DNA of 64,000 bases from Dethiobacter alkaliphilus AHT 1 (lineage in GTDB: Bacteria; Bacillota; Dethiobacteria; Dethiobacterales; Dethiobacteraceae): assembly GCF_000174415.1 (NCBI RefSeq), contig NZ_ACJM01000010.1, positions 1-64,000 on the forward strand, written 5' to 3'. The position numbers were made by a program, and so were the translations under genes. This document shows, one piece after another, positions 43,071 to 51,628 of the stretch (its first letter is position 1; each line of letters opens with the position of its first letter). Under the pieces are notes generated by a model. It was given only the letters and a program-made list of their open reading frames with translations. It was not told the DNA's origin and ran no database searches.

Positions 43071-44126
43071 TTACTTATTAGCCATCCAGTGGAAATAGGT
43101 GTTGTACATGGGGAACAGGGAACGAACGTCAGTATGCTCAATGCCACCGGTCCATGCTTCCAGGCCATACCATGCTTCATAGGCGGGGCCCATGGTGGTC
43201 ATACCCAACATGAAGTCGCCGTCTTGAATGTTCATCAGGTTGTGGTTCGGACCGTCGGTCTGTTCTACTGATACACCGAAACCAAGAGCACTCTGAGCAA
43301 CGTTAGCCCAGCCCTGACCATACAGGTAGTAAGTGCCGCCAACTGAGGCAGTACCAATGGTCAAAGTAGAGGGAGAAACGTATTCTACGTCTGAGTCATC
43401 AGGTCTCAGCTCATCGGGAATGGTGAAGCCTTCTTCTTCAAAGTAACGGATCGCACCTGGATGCAGGGGAATAATACTCATATGCTCGATGTTTTCAGGC
43501 ACTGTTTCAATAGCTGCTGCGTGGGCATCCAGCATTGCATCATTGTTTTCCATAACAGCCTTAACCATATCGTATACGATGTCCGCATCCAGAGTCTTAT
43601 GACTGATGGCTACGTTCCAAACGCCAACAGTTTCCAAATCTGCATCCAGCGCATCATAAGTGTCGGCGGGAATTACAGCTCTGGCAAAGAAAGGCCACTC
43701 TTCCAGAATGGCATCGCGGTCTGCACCATCCAGTCCGATAAAGACAACGTTATCTGCTCCCTGGGTCACTTCGTACTCACGGAAAGCAGATACCGGGATA
43801 CCGGCTGCAAAACCATTAGCTTCAAGCAGGCCGTCCGCCTGGGCTTCAACCAGGTCACCGATACCACCATGCTCGATACTTGCGTCGATACCCAATACTT
43901 CAAAGAAACGGGGACCGAAAGTTCCGATTGTTCCGGCGGCAGGACCGCTACCTACTCTCATGCCTTCCAGGTCACGAAGGGATGTGGGATAATCCGCACC
44001 GGGCTCACCGGTATTGTTGTTATTGTTATCATTATTGTTATTATCACCACAACCAACCAATGCCACTGCAAAAACCAACATCGCTACAACAAGTAACATC
44101 CATAATGATTTTTTTCTCATCTTCAA
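43071..44126 (-). CDS. TAXI-family TRAP solute-binding lipoprotein with permuted domain order
   Basis: 351 residues with a lipoprotein signal (LVGC, Cys26) and an Asn/Asp-rich spacer. Every TAXI signature is present but in rotated order. Residues 49-66 (SLRDLEGMRVGSGPAAGT) match the middle of ordinary TAXI proteins, 219-233 (IPLHPGAIRYFEEEG) their C-terminus, and only then come 255-274 (LTIGTASVGGTYYLYG...), normally the mature N-terminus, and 333-348 (DVRSLFPMYNTYFHWM), which normally precedes the DLKG motif. Linker 234-254 joins the old ends. The frame is continuous, so this looks like a circular permutation. It should deliver a substrate to the permease below. Confidence 0.85.
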   Translation of the reverse strand: MKMRKKSLWMLLVVAMLVFAVALVGCGDNNNNDNNNNNTGEPGADYPTSLRDLEGMRVGSGPAAGTIGTFGPRFFEVLGIDASIEHGGIGDLVEAQADGLLEANGFAAGIPVSAFREYEVTQGADNVVFIGLDGADRDAILEEWPFFARAVIPADTYDALDADLETVGVWNVAISHKTLDADIVYDMVKAVMENNDAMLDAHAAAIETVPENIEHMSIIPLHPGAIRYFEEEGFTIPDELRPDDSDVEYVSPSTLTIGTASVGGTYYLYGQGWANVAQSALGFGVSVEQTDGPNHNLMNIQDGDFMLGMTTMGPAYEAWYGLEAWTGGIEHTDVRSLFPMYNTYFHWMANK

Positions 44127-44256
44127 AAAACCCCTCCTCAGTTTTGTTTGAGTTTAACTGGCTTATCTAAGCTAATTCCGGGTGTCTCCCTCCTTTCTCT
44201 TGTTCTCACCGGACTCCGGTGGTAAAATCTAAATTGTCACAAAATTTATACTATTA

Positions 44257-44285
44257 ATATTAAACTAAATAAAAATATCGGACAA
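44257..44285 (-). promoter_or_regulatory. Candidate promoter of the TRAP operon
   Basis: Minus strand TTGTCC (44285-44280), 17 bases, TAATAT (44262-44257), leaving a leader of about 125 nt. Confidence 0.5.
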
Positions 44286-44342
44286 GTTTTTGTTCATATT
44301 GTTCATAGATATTTGTTTTTTTCTTTACTAACACGAACCCGG

Positions 44343-44358
44343 TATATCAATTGATATA
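44343..44358. promoter_or_regulatory. 16-bp palindrome between the two transporter operons
   Basis: TATATCAATTGATATA, about 60 bases upstream of the TRAP promoter -35 and beyond the iron operon terminator. Possible activator or repressor site. Confidence 0.35.
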
Positions 44359-44376
44359 TACTAATTTATATAAAAA

Positions 44377-44402
44377 GTATTCGCGCAATGGTGCGCGAAT
44401 AC
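44377..44402 (-). terminator. Terminator of the iron ABC transporter operon
   Basis: Perfect 11-base stem GTATTCGCGCA / TGCGCGAATAC, T-run on the minus strand. Confidence 0.88.
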
Positions 44403-44418
44403 CTGTTGTTAATGTTTG

Positions 44419-45471
44419 TTAGTGCCGGATTACAGCCACAAAGTCCGGGAGGACTTTAAACCGGGCCGTGTCCCCTGCTTTAATTTTTATTTCTGGATGA
44501 AAGTGCACCAATAAATTATACGTTTTACCGTCCGGCAGTAGTACTTCAATATAGGAGTCAATGGTGCTGCCGGTATAAACGGTGTTCATCACCCGTCCCT
44601 CCAGCGGGCCGTCTTTACACATTTCCAGGCTCTCGGCACGAACCGAGATGTGCACCTCAGTTCCCGGCGTCAGGTCGTGGGTATGGCGGCAGGGGATGTT
44701 GCCCAGCGGAGTATCCACAGAGTGGCCGTCTTTACCGATAACCCCTTCCATAATGTTTGTCTGGCCCACAAAGGTGGCCACAAAGACATTTTCGGGAAAC
44801 TGATAAATTTCCCTGGGTGTACCGTCCTGCTGAATCTCGCCGTCCTTCATCACCACCACCCGGTCGGAAATGGCCAGTGCATCCTTTTGGTCGTGGGAAA
44901 CAAACACTGCGGTGGCTCCCGCTTCCTTAATAATGCGTCGCACATCCATACGCATCTGCACCCGCAGGTCCGCATCCAGGTTACTGAAGGGCTCGTCTAA
45001 GAGCACCACAACGGGCCTGCGGGTCAGGGCCCGGGCCAGGGCAACCCTTTGCTGCTGGCCGCCGGACAACTCGTTGGGGTAGCGTTTTTCAAACCCCTGC
45101 AGGCTGACCAGTTCCAGCACTTCTTTAATTCTCTCGTTGCGGTCCTTTTCTTTATAACCAAAACCCACATTCTCAAAAACAGTAAGGTGGGGAAACAGCG
45201 CATAGTCCTGGAAAACCATCCCTACTCCCCTCTTCTCAGGAGGAGTCCAGCAGCCCCCATCACTTACAGTCTTTCCGGCCAGTACTATTTTTCCTTCCTC
45301 CGCCTGTTCAAAACCGGCTATTAAACGCAGAGTTGTTGACTTGCCGCAGCCGCTGGGGCCAAGCAGGGTAACAATTGAGCCTCTTTCTAAACTCAGGGTG
45401 AGGTTCTTAACAGCGGCCTCGGAGGAACCGGCATAAGTTTTTGTTATTCCTTTTAACTCTATATCATACAT
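44419..45471 (-). CDS. fbpC: ABC transporter ATP-binding protein, ferric iron type (FbpC-like)
   Basis: 350 residues: Walker A GPSGCGKSTT, Q-loop, signature LSGGQQQRVALARAL, Walker B VVVLLDEPFSNLD, H-loop VSHDQ, and a C-terminal TOBE-like regulatory domain (ISVRAESLEM...). This is the FbpC/PotA class that drives a membrane pair. ATG at 45471 has AAGGTGG upstream. It is the third gene of the operon, separated from the permease by 14 bases. Confidence 0.92.
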   Translation of the reverse strand: MYDIELKGITKTYAGSSEAAVKNLTLSLERGSIVTLLGPSGCGKSTTLRLIAGFEQAEEGKIVLAGKTVSDGGCWTPPEKRGVGMVFQDYALFPHLTVFENVGFGYKEKDRNERIKEVLELVSLQGFEKRYPNELSGGQQQRVALARALTRRPVVVLLDEPFSNLDADLRVQMRMDVRRIIKEAGATAVFVSHDQKDALAISDRVVVMKDGEIQQDGTPREIYQFPENVFVATFVGQTNIMEGVIGKDGHSVDTPLGNIPCRHTHDLTPGTEVHISVRAESLEMCKDGPLEGRVMNTVYTGSTIDSYIEVLLPDGKTYNLLVHFHPEIKIKAGDTARFKVLPDFVAVIRH

Positions 45472-45485
45472 TGTCGTTACCACCT

Positions 45486-47165
45486 TTAATATTTGCTCAG
45501 CATATAGCGCAGAGGGATAATTGAGACGAGAATAATCAGCAAAGCCGCAGGTGCCGCCAAGTGATAAATACCATCTTGAGCTTCAAAGTAAATCCGTACC
45601 GCCAGGGTATCAAATCCTGCCGGCCTAAGCATCAGGCTCACAGGCAGTTCTTTTAGGGAGCTGACAAAAACCAGCGCACCGCCCGCCAATACTCCCGGCA
45701 GCATGTTAGGGAGAATCACTTTCAGCATTACCTTCCAGGGAGGATACCCCAGGCTTCGCGCCGCCTCATCAATGCGGGGGGAAACAAGGCTTAAAGAGGC
45801 TTCCCCGGACTGCATAGCCTGAGGCAAAAAGCGAACCACAAAAGCCAGCGCCAGCATATAGATGGTGCGGTAAAGCACGGGAATATGATTGTTGAAGATG
45901 AAAATAAAGCCCAGGGCAACGATTACTCCGGGCAGAGCATACCCGGCATAGCTAAAGCGGTCAATTAAACCGGAAATCAGTGAAGGGTACCGTGATTTCA
46001 GATAAACCACCGGCATGGCAAAAAGTATACAGATTGCAGCGGCAATACCTGAAACCTGGAGACTGTTTAGCACAAAACCAAGGAATCTGCCGTCAAGTGC
46101 TCCCGCACGAATGCCGATGTTGGACCAGTAAATAAGCACGCTAATGGGCAGCAGCACTGAAATCACAAAGATAATGCTGACAAAACCCAGTGCATAGGGC
46201 TTCCATTTACCCAGTTCCAAAATAGCAGGCTCCCGGTAACTGTTGGATGTTTGATAATACTTGTTTTTCTTTGTTGTTCCTGATTCCAGCCAAAGGATAA
46301 CCACCGTAACCAGGATCAGCACCAGACTCAAGACCGCTGCCGAAGCGGTATCCATCCCTTGTCTCTGAACATAGATGGCTGCGGTGAAGGTAACGTAGCG
46401 CAGCATGGAAACCGCACCAAAGTCGGACAACACATAAAGGGCTACCAAAATAGCACCTGCACCGATGGCCGGCCTTAAAAGGGGCAGATTAACCTTCCGG
46501 AAAATTTCAGAAGTGGACAACCCCAGAGCACGGGCCGCATCCTCATAGTTACGGTTCATTTTACGCAGGGATGCGCCGGCAATTAAAAATACATAGGGAT
46601 AGGTAAACATGGTCAGCACAAAAAAGACGCCCCAGAAAGAGAAAATATCCAGAGGATAATCGCCAAAGAGATTTACCAGCCAGGAAGTGTTTTGCCAGAT
46701 GTCTCTAGCCCAACCACTGCGGCCCAAAACGATAATATATGTTACCGCCCCCACATAGGGAGGTATAACCAGGGGTAGTGCCAACAACCAGCGCCATACT
46801 CTTCTCCCCGGCAGGTTGGTGCGGACCACAATCCAGGCACTGGAGATGCCTATGATTACCGCAGAAAAGGTGACAGCCACCGTCAGGGATAAGGTGTTCC
46901 ACATCAGTTGGGGAATGCGCTCATCCAAGAGGCGCAACCAACGCTGGGTTCCGGCAAAAACCGATTGCCAAACCACATAGACAATGGGAATTAACATGAT
47001 TAGCGCCACGCACAAACCAAATATAAGCAGCGCCGGCCCCGGCGGATTCCCCTTCCAGATACTCAGCCATTTCCTTTTTATGAAATGGAGAAGGGTTGGG
47101 GAACTTTGCTCCCCAACCTCTGCATTTTGTTTGGTATTTAATTGTGAATTAGTATTGTTAGTCAT
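45486..47165 (-). CDS. fbpB: ABC transporter permease, ferric iron type (FbpB-like, fused)
   Basis: 559 residues with about 12 membrane segments; two permease halves in one chain, each with an EAA loop (NYEDAARALGLSTSEIFRKV and IDEAARSLGYPPWKVMLKVI). This duplicated architecture is typical of FbpB/SfuB iron transporters. The ATG at 47165 follows AGGAGATGG. It lies 25 bases after the binding protein gene. Confidence 0.93.
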   Translation of the reverse strand: MTNNTNSQLNTKQNAEVGEQSSPTLLHFIKRKWLSIWKGNPPGPALLIFGLCVALIMLIPIVYVVWQSVFAGTQRWLRLLDERIPQLMWNTLSLTVAVTFSAVIIGISSAWIVVRTNLPGRRVWRWLLALPLVIPPYVGAVTYIIVLGRSGWARDIWQNTSWLVNLFGDYPLDIFSFWGVFFVLTMFTYPYVFLIAGASLRKMNRNYEDAARALGLSTSEIFRKVNLPLLRPAIGAGAILVALYVLSDFGAVSMLRYVTFTAAIYVQRQGMDTASAAVLSLVLILVTVVILWLESGTTKKNKYYQTSNSYREPAILELGKWKPYALGFVSIIFVISVLLPISVLIYWSNIGIRAGALDGRFLGFVLNSLQVSGIAAAICILFAMPVVYLKSRYPSLISGLIDRFSYAGYALPGVIVALGFIFIFNNHIPVLYRTIYMLALAFVVRFLPQAMQSGEASLSLVSPRIDEAARSLGYPPWKVMLKVILPNMLPGVLAGGALVFVSSLKELPVSLMLRPAGFDTLAVRIYFEAQDGIYHLAAPAALLIILVSIIPLRYMLSKY

Positions 47166-47190
47166 TACTGCCATCTCCTAGTTGCCTGCA

Positions 47191-48237
47191 TTATCGTAAG
47201 TCAAGGTCCAACCCGGAAGTTTCAATGAGCGCTCTGGTATCTTCGAAGTAGTTTCCTAACTCCTTAACCGGCATATCCTGCATTTTTAAATCATTGAAGT
47301 CTACGATATAGGGTTCTACTTCCGGGGGATACTGGGCACCGTATTCTGAGTTTATCAAAAGTTCCAGGGATTCTCCCACAAAAGCCGCCTGATTTTCCGG
47401 CTCAAGCAGCCACTCCAGGAAAATCAGAGCATTTTCCTGATTAGGTCCGTTGTTAACCAAACCTACTCCGGCGGCATTAGCCACCGCTCCCATTTCATTT
47501 TCACCCTGGTCGATATAAATAAAGCCTACGTTATTGTTGGTGGGCTCCAATAGCTGCTGGTGGAAGTAATAGTTATTAACCAGGCCAAAAGCATGTTCAC
47601 CGGCACCAACCGCTCTGCGGATATCTCCGTGACCCTCAAAAATACCTCCGGCATTTTCCCGGATTGCCGCAATCCAATCAGCAGTCTTCTCATCACCCCA
47701 CTGGTACCGGAGGGCGGAAACGTGCCCGATCATACCACTGTTGCCGCCACGGGTAATGGCATAACCGTTTTCCACTCCAGCCCACTTGGGATCGAATAAA
47801 TCTTCAATGCTTTTGGGCATTTCTTCTTCGGTGATCATGTCCTTGTTGTAAATAAAGCCGCGAGCCCTGACCGAAATTGCAAAATACGCATTATTATCGG
47901 CACGAAAGCCGGCAGGTATGGTATCTATCCCCTCAGGTTCCGATCCTTGCAGCAAACCCTGCTGATCCAGGTACCCCAAAGCGCCCAGATCATTGGAGAT
48001 AAAAACATCGGCCTGGACATTTCCTCTTTCCTCTACAATCTGCAGCGCGTTTGCGCCGTGCAGGGCCACAACCTGAATGCCGGTTTCTTCAGTAAACTTG
48101 TCCAGAAGTTCCTGAACAAATCTTTCGTTGCGACCGGAGTAGACCACCAATTGCTCCTCAGCGGAGCCACATCCGGAAAATGCCAATATACTGACTGCCA
48201 ATAAAATACCTGTAAGTATAACGGAAAACTTTTTCAT
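47191..48237 (-). CDS. fbpA: Iron(III) solute-binding lipoprotein (FbpA-like)
   Basis: 348 residues, lipoprotein signal LAFSGC, then a periplasmic-binding fold: VVYSGRNERFVQELLDKFTE, QADVFISNDLGALGYL, FGLVNNYYFHQQL (paired Tyr residues that ligate iron in FbpA proteins). It captures ferric iron, or a close analogue, for the permease. First gene of the three-gene operon, with a promoter and Fur box at 48311-48370. Cargo is inferred from family and Fur site. Confidence 0.9.
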   Translation of the reverse strand: MKKFSVILTGILLAVSILAFSGCGSAEEQLVVYSGRNERFVQELLDKFTEETGIQVVALHGANALQIVEERGNVQADVFISNDLGALGYLDQQGLLQGSEPEGIDTIPAGFRADNNAYFAISVRARGFIYNKDMITEEEMPKSIEDLFDPKWAGVENGYAITRGGNSGMIGHVSALRYQWGDEKTADWIAAIRENAGGIFEGHGDIRRAVGAGEHAFGLVNNYYFHQQLLEPTNNNVGFIYIDQGENEMGAVANAAGVGLVNNGPNQENALIFLEWLLEPENQAAFVGESLELLINSEYGAQYPPEVEPYIVDFNDLKMQDMPVKELGNYFEDTRALIETSGLDLDLR

Positions 48238-48310
48238 TATTTTTTATTCCCCCCTGTGTACAGCTGTTTCTAAGTATTTTGAAGCTAGGATTCTTGCTTA
48301 CTGCTTTCAT

Positions 48311-48325
48311 TGATAATCATTTTCA
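48311..48325. promoter_or_regulatory. Fur box
   Basis: TGATAATCATTTTCA matches the 7-1-7 Fur consensus TGATAATNATTATCA at 14 of 15 positions (counting N as a match). It lies just downstream of the -10 of the iron operon, where a repressor would block transcription. Confidence 0.85.
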
Positions 48326-48341
48326 TCTGATTCTTGTTTTC

Positions 48342-48370
48342 ATTATATTGCTAATCTATAACATGGGCAA
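48342..48370 (-). promoter_or_regulatory. Promoter of the iron ABC operon
   Basis: Minus strand TTGCCC (48370-48365), 17 bases, TATAAT (48347-48342). Confidence 0.75.
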
Positions 48371-48463
48371 ACACTGAGAACAGCAATCAGTGGTGATTAC
48401 AGCAAGATAGCATAGTAAACCTATCAATAACTTCATATTTCACGCTTTGCCGAAGATTGGAAT

Positions 48464-48558
48464 AAAAAAGCACGCTTATTTCAGTTTCCTCAACGCGTGC
48501 TTTTGATACCGGTTTCCTTAGCAGCTTCGCAAACTGCGAAGCGTTATAGTTTCCGGTA
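48464..48558 (-). repeat. Dispersed structured element, copy D
   Basis: Minus strand ATACCGG, AAACTATAACG, hairpin CTTCGCAGTTTGCGAAG, CTGCTAAGGAAA, CCGGTAT, then AAAAGCACGC...GCGTGCTTTTTT with a loop containing GAGGAAACTGAAA. The 3' hairpin is perfect. It follows directly on the T-run of the terminator at 48560-48584 and precedes the iron operon promoter by about 90 bases. Confidence 0.9.
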
Positions 48559-48559
48559 T

Positions 48560-48584
48560 AAAAAAAGCAGGGGCGCCCCCTGCT
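48560..48584 (-). terminator. Terminator behind the 46-residue gene
   Basis: AAGCAGGGGGCGCCCCTGCTT (minus strand) followed by a T-run of seven, directly before copy D. Confidence 0.8.
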
Positions 48585-48611
48585 TAAATGTATTGTGGGA
48601 AATTTATTAAA

Positions 48612-48752
48612 TTAATCTGTCAGTTGAGTTACCACAAACCGGATCCATTCCGTTTGTGCCAGCGTTTCTTTTACGCCGGTGTAAGTATTGTGTAGCTGGC
48701 AGTGGCTGTTCTCCTCGCCACCGTCACTTTGTACAAACTCCAGATAGAACAA
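48612..48752 (-). CDS. Small hypothetical protein, 46 residues
   Basis: A short frame starting TTG at 48752, supported by AGAGGGGGGATAGAA just upstream. The product begins MFYLEFVQSDGGEEN and ends WIRFVVTQLTD; it is acidic and unlike anything recognised. Between the GGDEF gene stop and the terminator at 48560-48584, so it may be the distal gene of that transcript. Supported by ribosome site, start and terminator rather than by homology. Confidence 0.5.
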   Translation of the reverse strand: MFYLEFVQSDGGEENSHCQLHNTYTGVKETLAQTEWIRFVVTQLTD

Positions 48753-48807
48753 TTCTATCCCCCCTCTTGCTTTTCCGCTTAATTCAACGCCGGGGGAATG
48801 AACTCCT

Positions 48808-50463
48808 CTAGATTTCTATTGGTACTTTCTTACAGTCACGTGCTTGCATCATTTCAATAAAGGCTTCCACCAGTTTAGGGTCAAACTGCCGGCCGGCAAA
48901 GTCACGCAGTTCACGAAAAGCTTCTTCGGAAGACAGGGGCTGACGGTACGGCCGCTTGCTGGTTAAGGCATCATAGGCGTCCACAATGGCCAAAAGCCGA
49001 CATTCCAGCGGTATATCCTTTCCCTTCAGACCCAGAGGATAGCCGCTGCCGTCCCACCATTCATGATGCTTTAATATCCATTCGGCCAAATGGGCAATAT
49101 CCGGAGCAGACAAAGCAATACGATGGCCGATTTCTGAATGCCGACGGACTTCTTCCAGTTCGCCTCCACCCAGAATTTCAGGCTTCATCAAAAGACTCTC
49201 GGAGATACCCACCTTGCCGATATCATGGTACCTGGCAAACATGCGAATATCATCTAAGCGGCTTTCGGGAATCTTTACCGACTGCGCAAAGTCCGTCACC
49301 ATATCTTCCATACGCTCTCCATGTCCGTCCCCGATAAAATCTCTTGTGGTAAGAGCTTTTAATAAGATATGAGTCGTGGCATTGCGAACATTTTCATTCC
49401 GACGCAGTTTTTCAGCATACATATTATTGTCCGCTTCCTTAAACAGTTCGGCTATCTTTACCGGTTCCTCACTGACGGCAAAACCGATGGACATGCTCAG
49501 ATACAGCTTTCCGTTCTCTTCATTGTAACGGGCTATACCTTTACCGATCCTCTCACAGGCATTTTCCACCGCATTAAGGTCTGTATCCGGCAAAAGCACA
49601 GCAAATTCATCACCGCCAATCCGGGCCACCACGTCACTTTCCCGGAAGCAGGACTTAATGATCTGAGCCGCTGCCTGCAGAAGGCTATCACCCACATCGT
49701 GCCCCAGGCTGTCATTGTAGAGTTTTAGCCCATCTAAATCGCAAACAATCATACCTACCCGGGGAAAACGTCCCGACTCCAGGCGCCGCATTTCCTGCTC
49801 AAAGTAAGTGCGGTTGTAAATGCCGGTAAGGGCATCGTGCAGACTGAGAAACCTTAACTGTTCTTCCTTTTGCTTTTGTTCTGTAATATCGGCAATAAAT
49901 GAGACAAAACCTGTCACTTCCCCCTGCTCATTGTGAACCGCTGCAGTGGATAAACTCACTTCGCATAATGAACCGTCTTTACGCTGACGCCTTACCTCTG
50001 CTCCTGAGACGGAGCCGCCCTTTTTAACCTGAGCCTGCAGCTGGCGAAACTCCAGCACTTTGTCTTCCGGCACTATGGGATTAAGATGGCCCAGTACTTC
50101 ATGTTCCTTCCAGCCAAACATAGTTTCCGCCGCTGGATTCCAGCTCATTACCCGGCCATCTTTGTCCAGAGTAATGATGGCCAATGGTGAGGCTTCAATC
50201 AGAGCACTTAATTTATTATTTGATGATAAAAGCTGCTGTTCATTGTGCAGCCGGATGTTAAGGGAACGGGATAACTCCCAAAAAAGCAGCAATCCTGTCA
50301 GGGATACAAAAAACAAGCCTTTATATGTTTGCAAGTCGTTTTGCAAGTCCGGATCCACCACCATCAAGGCCAGCAGGCGGTCGGAGAAAAAAATCCACAG
50401 CCCCGCAATAAGGACATAATATGCAGTTATTCGCAGCGCATAAGGATTGATCCGCTTTTTCAA
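48808..50463 (-). CDS. PAS-GGDEF-HD-GYP membrane protein (c-di-GMP signalling)
   Basis: About 551 residues: two membrane segments (ITAYYVLIAGLWIFF and GLFFVSLTGLLLFW), a PAS domain (about 85-195), a GGDEF domain with intact GGDEF (about 286-290) and a product-inhibition RxxD five residues before it (RESD), and an HD-GYP domain (YHDIGKVG, HHEWWDGSGYP). GGDEF makes c-di-GMP and HD-GYP breaks it, so the protein can be both cyclase and phosphodiesterase, set by the PAS signal. The TTG at 50463 is preferred; a GTG at 50472 overlaps the AGGAG site. Confidence 0.9.
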   Translation of the reverse strand: MKKRINPYALRITAYYVLIAGLWIFFSDRLLALMVVDPDLQNDLQTYKGLFFVSLTGLLLFWELSRSLNIRLHNEQQLLSSNNKLSALIEASPLAIITLDKDGRVMSWNPAAETMFGWKEHEVLGHLNPIVPEDKVLEFRQLQAQVKKGGSVSGAEVRRQRKDGSLCEVSLSTAAVHNEQGEVTGFVSFIADITEQKQKEEQLRFLSLHDALTGIYNRTYFEQEMRRLESGRFPRVGMIVCDLDGLKLYNDSLGHDVGDSLLQAAAQIIKSCFRESDVVARIGGDEFAVLLPDTDLNAVENACERIGKGIARYNEENGKLYLSMSIGFAVSEEPVKIAELFKEADNNMYAEKLRRNENVRNATTHILLKALTTRDFIGDGHGERMEDMVTDFAQSVKIPESRLDDIRMFARYHDIGKVGISESLLMKPEILGGGELEEVRRHSEIGHRIALSAPDIAHLAEWILKHHEWWDGSGYPLGLKGKDIPLECRLLAIVDAYDALTSKRPYRQPLSSEEAFRELRDFAGRQFDPKLVEAFIEMMQARDCKKVPIEI

Positions 50464-50510
50464 TAATTGCACTCCTGACAGTAAGATATTGGATACTGTA
50501 TGTTTTCGCT

Positions 50511-51578
50511 TTATTTTTGTCTTTCCCTGCCACGTTCTTTTAATTTCTTTAATTTGCGCTTTATATTGGCTTCTTCCTGCAACACCGGAGGCAATTCCCC
50601 GGTTCTTCTGTAATATTTTTTGATTTCTTTAAACAGGTGGACAAGCGAAGAGCGACTGATAAATTCAGCACGGGTTTTAGGTAGCTCCATCTCTTTGAAA
50701 TCTGCTTCAAGATTAATAATTAAAGTATCCAGCAAATCTTTATGGGTAGGCCTGCCGGTAAGCCGACGGATCTGGACACGGCGCAATAAACGCAACAGGC
50801 GCGCAATGGGCCGGGCCTGGGGCACATCATCCTCCATTCGGATTGCCAGGTTATGCATCTCCACCAACCGTTCCGCCTGTGAGGAGAATTTACGCAGGGC
50901 GTCGCGGTAGCGGTCGGCCTGGGTCTCCTTGGTGAGAGAGAATTTCTGCTCTTCCTGAAACAGTTTGGATAACTCCAGCCCTACTTTTATCTCCCGCTTG
51001 ATATCTGCGGCCCGCAGTTCAAAATCCTCAGCGGCCTTCCCGGTATTGAGCATTTCCCGGGCCACATCGTTCATCATCACCGATAAAGACAATTCTATTT
51101 CCTGCAACTTTGTTTTCACATCATCCTGATGATGGGGGGCAAACAGAAAGTTTATGCCAAGCGCAACCACGGCACCGATTAAAGCACTTAAGAATTGCTC
51201 CACAGAGTACATGGGCAGGCTGGCCGCTTCGCTGGACATAATCCCGATGGCTACCACCGCAGTAATTAAGATATTATCCTGCCAGTTAAGGCGCAGGCAG
51301 CTAAGAATCACGAATATGGTGACCACGCCAAAGGCCAAAGGTGAATTGCCCAGCATCAAGCCAAACAGGGTGCCCAGCACCGCACCCAGTAAAACACTGC
51401 CCAATCTGGCTGCACTTCTGACAATGGATCTGTAAAAAGTCCGTTGTGTGGTAACCATGGCCACAATAGCAGCCAGGGTTACCCGTTCAAAACCCAGACT
51501 TTGCACTATGAAAATGGAAAGACCAACGGCAAGTGCTGTTTTAATAATCCTGCCGCCGACATAAAACTTATTTGGCAT
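50511..51578 (-). CDS. FUSC/aromatic acid exporter-family membrane protein
   Basis: 355 residues: four to six N-terminal membrane helices (ALAVGLSIFIVQSLGF, SAARLGSVLLGAVLGTLFGLML and others), then a long charged helical cytoplasmic region (about 150-355). This is the DUF939/FUSC layout of aromatic or fusaric acid exporters; the substrate is unknown. ATG at 51578 has GGGAG upstream. It lies upstream of the c-di-GMP gene on the same strand. Confidence 0.82.
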   Translation of the reverse strand: MPNKFYVGGRIIKTALAVGLSIFIVQSLGFERVTLAAIVAMVTTQRTFYRSIVRSAARLGSVLLGAVLGTLFGLMLGNSPLAFGVVTIFVILSCLRLNWQDNILITAVVAIGIMSSEAASLPMYSVEQFLSALIGAVVALGINFLFAPHHQDDVKTKLQEIELSLSVMMNDVAREMLNTGKAAEDFELRAADIKREIKVGLELSKLFQEEQKFSLTKETQADRYRDALRKFSSQAERLVEMHNLAIRMEDDVPQARPIARLLRLLRRVQIRRLTGRPTHKDLLDTLIINLEADFKEMELPKTRAEFISRSSLVHLFKEIKKYYRRTGELPPVLQEEANIKRKLKKLKERGRERQK

Positions 51579-51628
51579 ACATATCGCTCCCATACTGCTG
51601 TAGACAATAAACCCCCGTTAGTCGGGGG

